Source of the DNA: Prolixibacteraceae bacterium
GTDB lineage: Bacteria > Bacteroidota > Bacteroidia > Bacteroidales > Prolixibacteraceae
NCBI GenBank assembly: GCA_017998095.1
Contig: JAGODU010000167.1
Span: 1-8,520 of the forward strand
Direction of reading: 5' to 3'
Length of the DNA stretch: 8,520 nt
Shown: piece after piece, positions 1 through 6,262 of the stretch
Layout of the letters: each line of letters starts with the position of its first letter
Numbering within the stretch: position 1 is the first letter of the stretch
The notes under the pieces: model-generated
What the model was told of the DNA's origin: nothing
Seen by the model: the letters and a program-made list of their open reading frames with translations, nothing else
The model's database searches: none
Made by a program: the position numbers and the translations under genes

Positions 1-746
1 ATACAGTAATCAGTAAGATACTCCTCAACAGTGCTGTGATTTTCATGTATTTCTTGAGAAACAGTTTTCAGATACTCAGGTCGGGCTTCCTGATATGGCT
101 TGAAAATGTCCAGGTTAAACTTCCCCAAAGTCAGTATTTTAAATATCAGCTCCTGCTTCTTTACATCCTTACCGTTTAGCATGAAGTTGTTTGTCAGGAG
201 GTAGTCTTCGTGAATTGCATCTGTTTCAACACCGGCAAGCGTTTGCAACAGGATTGAAATAAAACCCGTTCGATCTTTCCCCGCACTGCAATGAATTACA
301 GCAGGCAGATTTTCTTCAATAGAAAGAAATGTCAATATCTGCTTTATCTCATTGCTACAATCAAAGGCCATCCTGTGATAATTTCCTGTCATCATGCCGG
401 CCAGATCAATAGTCTCACTGTTCTTCAAAAAAGCACGGTTTATAAAATCTCGCTTTGTAGGCACTTTCTTATCAGGAAATGGATTAATGGAGATGTTCAA
501 AACATTGATATTACTATTTTTAAAGATATTATACCTGTTGTCCGATACTTCTTCAGGAGTCCTTAGATCAACAACTGATCTTATTCCCAGCGATTTTATT
601 TTTTCAAGTTCCGCCTTTGAATAAAGATGTAACGATTCGGAGCGATATAACAATCCTGACTTCATAATCTTGCCTTCTCCGACGGGCAAGCCTCCAATAT
701 CCCTGAAGTTGTGTAACCTATTGAATGTTATTATTCTTTTGTCCAT
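1..746 (-). CDS. Protein-tyrosine phosphatase of the HCxxGKDRTG (Y_phosphatase3/IphP-like) family, C-terminus cut by window edge
   Basis: The reading frame opens at the ATG whose complement is 744-746 and stays open for 248 codons to the left edge, so the C-terminus is missing. The family hydrolyses phosphotyrosine (some members phosphoinositides or phosphoserine) through a cysteinyl-phosphate intermediate. Visible motifs are HNFRDIGG at residues 12-19, SVVDLRTPEE at about 57-66 and the P-loop HCSAGKDRTG at 152-161, with catalytic Cys153 and Arg159. There is no signal peptide, so it is probably cytoplasmic. The tail HSTVEEYLTDYC resembles the usual ending of the family, so probably only a few tens of residues are lost. 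No Shine-Dalgarno sequence is seen, as is usual in Bacteroidota. A terminator and a 169 bp gap separate it from the gene upstream, so it is probably transcribed alone. The family assignment is firm; the substrate is unknown. Confidence 0.93.
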   Translation of the reverse strand, partial: MDKRIITFNRLHNFRDIGGLPVGEGKIMKSGLLYRSESLHLYSKAELEKIKSLGIRSVVDLRTPEEVSDNRYNIFKNSNINVLNISINPFPDKKVPTKRDFINRAFLKNSETIDLAGMMTGNYHRMAFDCSNEIKQILTFLSIEENLPAVIHCSAGKDRTGFISILLQTLAGVETDAIHEDYLLTNNFMLNGKDVKKQELIFKILTLGKFNLDIFKPYQEARPEYLKTVSQEIHENHSTVEEYLTDYC

Positions 747-870
747 AATTAATAATTTTAAGCTATATCGGCAGTAGTTTTTATTTTAAGTAAGATGAAT
801 ATAGTTGGATATTGGATAATTAACCATAAAGTTAAAAATATACAAATTAGGACTAGCCATAAGTACTAAC

Positions 871-892
871 AAAAAATGCCCTTTCGGGCATT
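871..892 (-). terminator. Intrinsic terminator of the CTERM-protein gene
   Basis: On the minus strand a perfect 7 bp stem (AATGCCC/GGGCATT) closes a 4-base GAAA loop and is followed at once by six Ts (the A-run at 871-876 on the plus strand). It lies 24 bases beyond the stop codon of the 916-1680 gene and is correctly oriented for it. It should stop read-through into the phosphatase gene. Confidence 0.88.
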
Positions 893-915
893 CTTAATAT
901 TTAGTTTTAAAGTAT

Positions 916-1680
916 TTATGCTAATTGCCTTTTCCTCCTGAACCTAAGAACTACTACTCCGGCTATCAAAATAAAACCAATTGCTATAATCCAGATTGGT
1001 ACAGGAACAGGTTTTATTGAATCTGCTTTACCTCCTAATATAAAATAAGAACCAATTGAAGAATTAATTGCAGCTAATCCTGCACTATTAAGTGTAACTT
1101 GTACTTGAGGAGTAAAACTTAACGTTCTATCTACATTAACACTTCCAATTAAGCTCCCAGCTCCAAGATCATTGAAAATATCCTGTCCGGGAAGGGAACC
1201 TTGTGAATAACTTGAAGCAAAAGAACTATAAGATGTTGCAACATCGTATAATTCCCAAGTTTTGATTCCAATTTCGGGACTAGGCCTGTATCGATCAATT
1301 CTCAAAATAGCACTTGTAATAGGAGGTGTTATACCTAAACTCGATAAATTAGATAAATCAAATACAAAGAAGTTTCTAAAAGTAAAGTCATCATCTCCAT
1401 CATAACCACAAATATAATTTTCATTATCTGAATCATGAATTCCTTCACTTGTAAACCAACCACAATCATGATATAAAACAGGTATACCGTTTAATACTAA
1501 AACATTATTCATAAAAGGTGAATCATTAGACCACCCAAATATAAAATCATCTCCTGCAGCGGTTAAAGGTCGCCCGTTACTAACTCTTCCGTCAGGCAAT
1601 AATACAACCTGCGCTTTAACTCCTATTGCTGATACTAATATCAGCATAACAAAAATAGTTGCTAAATTTCTTCTTTTCAT
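916..1680 (-). CDS. Exported protein with a PEP-CTERM-like C-terminal sorting tail
   Basis: This 254-residue protein has a Sec signal peptide (about residues 1-23, basic MKRR start, cleavage after VKA). It ends in a tripartite tail: VPVPIW at 225-230, a hydrophobic helix at about 229-246, and the basic end RFRRKR at 246-251. That is the layout of PEP-CTERM/VPLPA-CTERM signals, which exosortases cut and anchor at the cell surface. The middle contains FFVFDLSNLSS (104-114), an ITSAILRID strand (121-129), ELYDVATSYSSF (143-154), a FNDLGAGSLIGS segment (169-180) and a VTLNSAGLAAINSS segment (195-208). From memory, this order of motifs matches a common group of PEP-CTERM extracellular proteins in Proteobacteria and cyanobacteria; the function of that group is unknown. 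Cys73 and Cys91 could pair. The gene is monocistronic, with its own promoter and terminator, and no exosortase gene is in the window. T9SS is the more usual route in this phylum, so the tail is notable. Confidence 0.85.
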   Translation of the reverse strand: MKRRNLATIFVMLILVSAIGVKAQVVLLPDGRVSNGRPLTAAGDDFIFGWSNDSPFMNNVLVLNGIPVLYHDCGWFTSEGIHDSDNENYICGYDGDDDFTFRNFFVFDLSNLSSLGITPPITSAILRIDRYRPSPEIGIKTWELYDVATSYSSFASSYSQGSLPGQDIFNDLGAGSLIGSVNVDRTLSFTPQVQVTLNSAGLAAINSSIGSYFILGGKADSIKPVPVPIWIIAIGFILIAGVVVLRFRRKRQLA

Positions 1681-1710
1681 TTTATTAGGTTTTTATTAAG
1701 TACTTTTTTA

Positions 1711-1740
1711 CAAATGTATGAATTAGTTTTTTTATTTCAA
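1711..1740 (-). promoter_or_regulatory. Bacteroidota-type promoter for the CTERM-protein gene
   Basis: On the minus strand TTG (complement of 1738-1740) and TACATTTG (complement of 1711-1718) are separated by 19 bases. The second matches the Bacteroidota primary sigma -7 consensus TAnnTTTG exactly, and the spacing fits the -33/-7 arrangement. The -7 box lies about 30 bases before the ATG at 1680, giving a leader of roughly 20-25 bases with no Shine-Dalgarno sequence. Confidence 0.75.
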
Positions 1741-2188
1741 CCTTGTATTAATAATTTTCTGATAATTAAAACCTTTTTCATCAACAATATTCCTTAGTGT
1801 TTTTATCAAACTTCAACCGTACCTATAATTTGTTCTGGCGTTTAGAAAACGAAACCACTAATTTTGTATATACTATTCGCCAGATATCACAGCCACTAAT
1901 AAAGGGAACATTTGAAATAGATTGATAAACGAAATACAAGCTTATTCCGGATAATTAAACCGTTCTGCCAATATTTTTGAATCTTGAAAAGTTTAATTTC
2001 ATGATTCAATTCTGATTATTAAACTAATATGTTTAAAAACTATAAGATTATTCAAAATGTTAGATTTTATTTATATTTTGTTCATTATATTTAAGCTCAA
2101 ATAATAAACTTAATGTTTTAAATTATTACTTAATTCATATATCCTTCAATATCAACATTTAATATTTATTTTAAACTCAATATATGCC
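1741..2188. other. Long AT-rich intergenic region between divergent genes
   Basis: No convincing gene is present; stop codons are frequent in all frames. The 3' half (about 2030-2188) is extremely AT-rich and must carry the promoter of the T9SS/MACPF pair, but I find no clean TTG plus TAnnTTTG combination. Near-matches are TATATTTA at 2086-2093 and TATATTTTG at 2072-2080. The 5' half (about 1800-1985) is less AT-rich. It holds a 7 bp inverted repeat, TCTGGCG at 1834-1840 and CGCCAGA at 1878-1884, and could be a decayed gene remnant or an interspersed repeat. Confidence 0.5.
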
Positions 2189-2692
2189 ATGAAAAAGACT
2201 TCAATTATTTCTAACGTAATAAAAATAACATTTTTCATTTTCTTGTTTTTATCTCCATTTATATCTGAAGCTCAGAATGCTTTTAACACTGCAGGAGGAG
2301 ATGCCTCAGGCACTGATGGTTCTGTAAGTTATTCAATAGGACAGATAGACTATACTGTAAAATCAAATGAAACAGGCATTCAAATAGACGGAGTGCAACA
2401 ACCTTATGAAATTTTTATAATTGATGGGGTTGACAATAAAATGGATATCAACCTTTTTGCTTCTGCATATCCAAATCCTGCAAGCGATTTTCTGACTTTG
2501 AAAATTCTTGACGGCGATTATTCTGATTTAACTTATTACCTGTATGATGTCGACGGAAAGTTGCTTATTAGTAATAAAATACAAGATAATGAAACAGTTA
2601 TAAACATGAGCATTCATAAACCTTCTGTTTATTTAGTGAAACTCATGTCTGACAATAAACAAATAAAAACCTTTAAAATCATTAAAAAATAA
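2189..2692 (+). CDS. Small secreted protein with T9SS type A C-terminal sorting domain
   Basis: The 167-residue product has a signal peptide (about residues 1-29, cleavage after EAQ). A short beta-rich part follows (about 30-78), with SVSYSIGQIDYTV and the GVQQPYEI motif at 68-75. A T9SS type A sorting domain makes up the rest (about 88-167), with AYPNPASDFLTLKI (93-106), YYLYDVDGKLL (116-126) and a YLVKLM...KTFKIIKK end (148-167). The protein should cross the inner membrane by Sec and the outer membrane by the type IX system, and be attached or released at the surface. Almost all of it is sorting signal, so it carries little cargo of its own. From memory, the SIGQ...GVQQPYEI segment is common in Bacteroidota proteins encoded just before a MSYQAVVR-type protein, as here. 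The next gene starts 6 bp after the stop, so the two are very probably one transcript. Its role may be as partner or surface anchor for the next protein (inference). Confidence 0.88.
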   Translation: MKKTSIISNVIKITFFIFLFLSPFISEAQNAFNTAGGDASGTDGSVSYSIGQIDYTVKSNETGIQIDGVQQPYEIFIIDGVDNKMDINLFASAYPNPASDFLTLKILDGDYSDLTYYLYDVDGKLLISNKIQDNETVINMSIHKPSVYLVKLMSDNKQIKTFKIIKK

Positions 2693-2698
2693 TCCTAT

Positions 2699-4951
2699 AT
2701 GAAATTCATAATCTTAACCTTAACCGCATTAACACTGGCTTTTACTCTACTTGCCCAAAGTCCTCAAAAAATGAGTTATCAGGCCGTTGTTCGCAATAGT
2801 AGCGGACAAATAGTAAAAGATCAGACTATAAGCCTTAAAGTCAGTATACTGCAAGGCTCAGTTACGGGCAATGCAGTATATTCCGAAATGCATAAATGCA
2901 AAACAAACGCTAATGGCTTGTTTTCAATTGAAATTGGAAACGGTGCTTCAGAAAGCAGTCTGTCAATGATTGATTGGTCTGACGGTCAGTATTTTGTAAA
3001 AACTGAGATAGACATTACGGGCGGGACCAACTTTACTATTACCGGAACCACACAATTGCTGAGTGTCCCCTACTCCTTCTATTCAGCTACATCAGAAACA
3101 GTGAAAACTGAGAAACAAAGTCTGTCTGAAGTAATAGACAATATGAATTCAGCAAACGGACAAATTAAAGACCTGTATGACCCGACAGACATGAAAGATG
3201 CTGTTAATAAGGAATATGTGACATTTAGGATATCAAAGACTGGCGATACTCTTACTATGGGAAATGACCAGACGATTATAATTCCGGGGATTAGCATGGC
3301 TAATATTAAAGCTCCAAAAGTTTCAACATTAGAAGGTTACGACATCTCAAACACTTCAGCAACTTTCATGGGAGAGATAACTGACAACGGATGGAGTAAG
3401 ATTACTGAATATGGATTTGAATATTCTACCGATGAAACATTTGAGAATGGACAGGGAATAAAAGTTCAGGTACAAGAACCAATAACAAAAGGAATATTTT
3501 CAGTAGAAGTTGATTCTTTGCTGGAAGATATGAATTACTATTACAAAGCATATGCTGTCAATGAGATAGGCACTTCATACGGGGAAATGCAAGAGTTGAG
3601 CACTTTTCAAATGCTTTTATCAACATCACCTAACTCAGGTAAAGTTTCAAGTGTAATAGGGAAAGGGTACAATATTGCCGGACTATATGCCAATTCTTTC
3701 AGTATCAAATCAACAGTACTCGATTACAATAAGATGAATAATGATTCATTGATATTTTGGGATGAAAACCAAATTACAGGAGCAATACTATCGGCATCCG
3801 GCTCAACAACTACTAAATATCAAAGCAATATGAGTAGTTATGCTGATGTAAAAGCCTCATACGGAGGATTTAGCGGAGAAGTAAAAGCCCGATACGAAGG
3901 AACACAAAAAAACAGGGATGATTTTTCATTTGCTACTCATTCATCAAAACAAATTAAAAAAGCATTTCTGGTCAATAAAGATATTCTTTTTGATAAGGAA
4001 CTGCTTTTCCCATATCTGACTGAGAAATTCAAAACAGATATAATGACTTTAGATACAGCTGTCATCTGGGAAAGATATGGAACTGACGTTCTTCTTGGAG
4101 GAATGTGGGGAGGCAGAGCTGATTATAACATGTTTGCTCAAAAAAGAAGTAATTCTGACGGAGAAAAAATAGGTGTATATGTTTCAGCACGCTATGAATC
4201 AGTATTCTCAAGTGGAAAGGGAACTGTAGATGTAGACAAACAATATTCAGAGTCGTTTGAAACGAGTTCGCTTTTTGCTCAAATGAATTCAAGAGGAGGT
4301 AATAATGCTTTAATTTCAGGTCCTGAGGATTTTAAGACCTGGGCACAAAGTATAAATGATGACAATGAAGTATTCATGGAGTTTTATCCGGGAACTGTTA
4401 TTCCAATTTATGAATTCATTGAAGATCCCGTAAGAAGAGAAGAAATAAAAAATAAACGGGAAGAACACTTAAAACACTTCGTCATCCCTGTAAACACTAC
4501 AACTATACCTTTGCCAATTAATCAGTATTTTGAAAAATCAGGATTCACTGACAATAAAGGTGGAGATAATGATGTGAATTCAAAAAGCGGAAGAAATACA
4601 ATAGTCAATGTTTCAATTTCTGTAAAGAAGAATTCTGCTCACGAAATTTTATGTACTGTATATCTTAATGTAAAAGAAGAACATTCAGACAATACAGAAT
4701 TTAGCGGAAGTTTTTCATTCTCGATATCTTCGGATAATGAATTAAAAGATTTTGTTGAAAAGAAATACACTTCAAATCAGGAAAAGATAGAAGGTAGTAA
4801 TCATGATTACGTTAATTTCCCAAATGTTAATGTTAACTGGATTCAAAATCTGCAAGTCCAATTTGATTCAAATCATGGCAATGATCAACCGTATATTGGT
4901 ATAAAAGGGAAATTGAATTTTATTGCAGAAACACGTTCTCCATTAGAATGA
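2699..4951 (+). CDS. Multidomain secreted MACPF (perforin-like) protein
   Basis: The 750-residue product has a signal peptide (about 1-19, cut before QSPQK or just after AQ, no lipobox Cys). A Bacteroidota-type N-terminal beta module follows (about 24-130, KMSYQAVVRN to LSVPYSFYSA), then a linker with DAVNKEYV (167-174), a fibronectin-III-like domain (about 205-302, with SATFMGEIT and YYYKAYAVNEIGTSYG) and a MACPF domain (about 311-590). MACPF evidence is IGKGYNIAGLYANS (320-333), the signature-like YGTDVLLGGMWGG (460-472) after VIWER, amphipathic stretches that could be TMH1 (about 373-420) and TMH2 (about 492-535), and PGTVIPIYEF (564-573). MACPF proteins assemble into membrane pores; Bacteroidales relatives such as BSAP-1 kill competing strains. 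The last 155 residues are beta-rich, contain no T9SS domain and are not recognised by me. Pore-forming activity is inferred; the His of the Y-G-T-H signature is Asp here. It is cotranscribed with the T9SS-domain gene 6 bp upstream. Confidence 0.85.
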   Translation: MKFIILTLTALTLAFTLLAQSPQKMSYQAVVRNSSGQIVKDQTISLKVSILQGSVTGNAVYSEMHKCKTNANGLFSIEIGNGASESSLSMIDWSDGQYFVKTEIDITGGTNFTITGTTQLLSVPYSFYSATSETVKTEKQSLSEVIDNMNSANGQIKDLYDPTDMKDAVNKEYVTFRISKTGDTLTMGNDQTIIIPGISMANIKAPKVSTLEGYDISNTSATFMGEITDNGWSKITEYGFEYSTDETFENGQGIKVQVQEPITKGIFSVEVDSLLEDMNYYYKAYAVNEIGTSYGEMQELSTFQMLLSTSPNSGKVSSVIGKGYNIAGLYANSFSIKSTVLDYNKMNNDSLIFWDENQITGAILSASGSTTTKYQSNMSSYADVKASYGGFSGEVKARYEGTQKNRDDFSFATHSSKQIKKAFLVNKDILFDKELLFPYLTEKFKTDIMTLDTAVIWERYGTDVLLGGMWGGRADYNMFAQKRSNSDGEKIGVYVSARYESVFSSGKGTVDVDKQYSESFETSSLFAQMNSRGGNNALISGPEDFKTWAQSINDDNEVFMEFYPGTVIPIYEFIEDPVRREEIKNKREEHLKHFVIPVNTTTIPLPINQYFEKSGFTDNKGGDNDVNSKSGRNTIVNVSISVKKNSAHEILCTVYLNVKEEHSDNTEFSGSFSFSISSDNELKDFVEKKYTSNQEKIEGSNHDYVNFPNVNVNWIQNLQVQFDSNHGNDQPYIGIKGKLNFIAETRSPLE

Positions 4952-4971
4952 TATATGTAAAATAAAAATAA

Positions 4972-5016
4972 TCAGGAAGATACTGTAGTGAATTATTTGT
5001 TGCAGTATCTTCCTGA
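4972..5016 (+). terminator. Long hairpin after the MACPF gene, probable transcript end
   Basis: A perfect 14 bp inverted repeat (TCAGGAAGATACTG at 4972-4985 and its complement at 5003-5016) starts 20 bases after the MACPF stop codon. In plus-strand RNA the 17-base loop can pair further through G-U and A-U pairs, giving a stem of about 21 bp with a 3-base loop. The U-tract usual for an intrinsic terminator is poor on this strand (AAAATTAAT follows). It may end or protect the mRNA rather than act as a strong terminator. Confidence 0.6.
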
Positions 5017-5022
5017 AAATTA

Positions 5023-5059
5023 ATACTAAATCCTCAACAATTGATACTAAATGCCCAAC
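5023..5059 (+). repeat. Tandem 16-base direct repeat over the start codon of the AbrB-like gene
   Basis: ATACTAAATCCTCAAC at 5023-5038 and ATACTAAATGCCCAAC at 5044-5059 match at 14 of 16 positions, with a 21 bp period (two helical turns). The second copy contains the ATG at 5051. It could be an operator or translational control site for the gene; chance similarity is also possible. Confidence 0.4.
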
Positions 5060-5530
5060 CTATCACCCGAAATTTCCGGCGCTAAAGAAGCTTATGGAAT
5101 CTCAGTAATAAAAGAAAACAAATCACTAATTATACCTCCTAAGAGTTTTGAAAGGTATAACCTTCAAAATAATGATGTAGTATTGCTGACATCGACCAGA
5201 GAAGGAGAACATGGATTTGTTATTATGAATTTCCATAAGGCAAATGATACCGTTTTAAGAAAAAAAATCGAGAAAATAAGCAAGATAGATGTACCAATAT
5301 TTATCAAATCCAGACCTTATGCGATTACTGACATTCAAAACGGGAAAATCTATTTTAATGACGAAATTCTTAACGCCTTTGATTTGAAAATCGGAGATAA
5401 ATTTGTTGTTATAAAGAGTACAACTGTAACAATGAGTTTCAATCCGATTGAAATTTTTAAAGAGAAACTCAGAAGCCATAGTTTCTATGAGGCTGTAGAA
5501 AATATTGATAAATTGGAGGTGTTTGAATAA
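5051..5530 (+). CDS. Uncharacterised protein with two AbrB-like (SpoVT/AbrB) half-repeats
   Basis: This 159-residue soluble protein has no signal peptide or membrane segment. I do not recognise a named family, but two similar segments stand out: residues 24-49, with SLIIPPKSFERYNLQNNDVVLL, and 98-124, with KIYFNDEILNAFDLKIGDKFVVI. Both follow the AbrB-type pattern of a strand, a short helix, 'L-x-x-x-D' and a second hydrophobic strand. AbrB-like swapped-hairpin domains bind DNA, as in transition-state regulators and antitoxins. The N-terminal GAKEAYGISVIKE could supply a further strand. The basic stretch RKKIEKISK (70-78) links the halves. The C-terminal helix (about 132-154) is acidic and basic mixed. 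The next ATG is at residue 59, so the chosen start is the only reasonable one. It lies 39 bp before a Crp/Fnr regulator gene, probably in one operon, which fits a regulatory role. The DNA-binding function is inference. Confidence 0.75.
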   Translation: MPNLSPEISGAKEAYGISVIKENKSLIIPPKSFERYNLQNNDVVLLTSTREGEHGFVIMNFHKANDTVLRKKIEKISKIDVPIFIKSRPYAITDIQNGKIYFNDEILNAFDLKIGDKFVVIKSTTVTMSFNPIEIFKEKLRSHSFYEAVENIDKLEVFE

Positions 5531-5569
5531 TTGATACTTTCGTTTATAAGAACAACTTAAAGAATTCAA

Positions 5570-6190
5570 ATGGAAACATTTAAAAAATTTCTTTCTGATA
5601 TTACACCTTTAAATCAGGATGAATGGACTTATGTAAAAAGTTTATTCTTCGAGGAGGAAATCAAGAAAGGACAATATATATTAAGGCCAGGAGAAATCTG
5701 CTCAAAAGTATCTTTTATTCCAAAAGGCCTTTTCAGAATGTTTTATTTAGTAAAGGGAGAAGAAAATACAACATTATTTTTCTCTGAAAATCAGCTAGTG
5801 ACCGATTATTATAGTTTTTTGACTAAAACACCTTGTATTGGGACAATTCAAGCTTTGGAAAATTCAAAATTATATAGTATTTCATACAGTAATTTGCAGC
5901 TTTTATATGACTTTAAAAGTTGGGAACGCATTGGAAGGATAATGGCTGAAAGGGCTTTTTCCTTTTCTGTTATGGAGGCCAACAGGTTTATTCACGATGA
6001 TTTTGAAACCAGATATGTAACCTTCTTAAAAGAAAACCCTGATTATATTCAAAGGATTCCTCAATACATGATTGCATCGTATTTGAAAATGACACCTGAA
6101 ACATTAAGTCGTATTAAGAAGAGAATTAGTAAAAAAACGAATACTGATTATATTTCAATAGTAGACACACCTAAATCAAAGTTCCTTTGA
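5570..6190 (+). CDS. Crp/Fnr-family transcriptional regulator with FNR-type recognition helix
   Basis: The 206-residue protein has a cyclic-nucleotide-binding-type beta-roll (about residues 25-115, with IKKGQYILRPGE and FIPKGLFRMFYL). A long dimerisation helix follows (about 116-150), then a C-terminal helix-turn-helix (163-186, IPQYMIASYLKMTPETLSR). The recognition helix carries E177, S180 and R181. These correspond to E209, S212 and R213 of FNR, which read TTGAT; CRP has Gly at the Ser position. The cysteine cluster of oxygen-sensing FNR is absent (only Cys44 and Cys89) and I see no canonical cAMP phosphate-binding motif, so the signal sensed is unknown. Six bases after the stop codon lies TTGAT-N4-ATCAA, the site such a protein should bind, placed to control the two genes that follow. 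The gene is probably cotranscribed with the AbrB-like gene upstream. Short degenerate regulators of this type are common in Bacteroidota. Confidence 0.9.
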   Translation: METFKKFLSDITPLNQDEWTYVKSLFFEEEIKKGQYILRPGEICSKVSFIPKGLFRMFYLVKGEENTTLFFSENQLVTDYYSFLTKTPCIGTIQALENSKLYSISYSNLQLLYDFKSWERIGRIMAERAFSFSVMEANRFIHDDFETRYVTFLKENPDYIQRIPQYMIASYLKMTPETLSRIKKRISKKTNTDYISIVDTPKSKFL

Positions 6191-6196
6191 TATTTC

Positions 6197-6210
6197 TTGA
6201 TTTGAATCAA
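6197..6210 (+). promoter_or_regulatory. FNR-type operator, TTGAT-N4-ATCAA
   Basis: TTGATTTGAATCAA is a perfect match to the FNR-family palindrome, and one more base pair (C6196/G6211) extends the symmetry. It sits directly after the Crp/Fnr gene. Its centre (6203.5) is about 41 bp before the transcription start expected from the -7 box at 6233-6240, the position of a class II activator site. I found no other perfect copy near a promoter in the window. Confidence 0.72.
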
Positions 6211-6232
6211 GCATTATAAAATAACATCAACA

Positions 6233-6240
6233 TAATTTCG
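6233..6240 (+). promoter_or_regulatory. Candidate -7 box of the methyltransferase/DUF6064 operon
   Basis: TAATTTCG differs from the Bacteroidota -7 consensus TAnnTTTG at one position. No TTG -33 element lies 19-21 bases upstream, which would suit a promoter that needs an activator at the FNR-type site. It implies a leader of about 18-20 bases before the ATG at 6263. Confidence 0.5.
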
Positions 6241-6262
6241 CATTCATAATATTTAAAATTAA

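Noticed and set aside
291..624. Open frames on the plus strand of 91 and 76 codons
   Set aside because: They lie antisense to the phosphatase gene, whose catalytic motif is unmistakable, and their translations show no protein-like pattern.
2072..2093. TATATTTTG and TATATTTA as promoter of the T9SS/MACPF pair
   Set aside because: Neither matches TAnnTTTG with correct spacing to a TTG element, and in such AT-rich DNA near-matches carry little weight.
2189..4951. Immunity gene for the MACPF protein
   Set aside because: None of the neighbouring products looks like a dedicated immunity protein; Bacteroidales MACPF toxins are usually tolerated through a variant surface target, which could be encoded elsewhere.
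5041..5050. TTGAT half-site before the AbrB-like gene
   Set aside because: The matching ATCAA half is absent at the required distance, so it is not counted as a second FNR-type operator.
5255..5569. 104-codon minus-strand frame opposite the AbrB-like gene
   Set aside because: It is antisense to a better frame and its product (many Phe, Tyr, Asn and Cys) looks like translated AT-rich antisense sequence.
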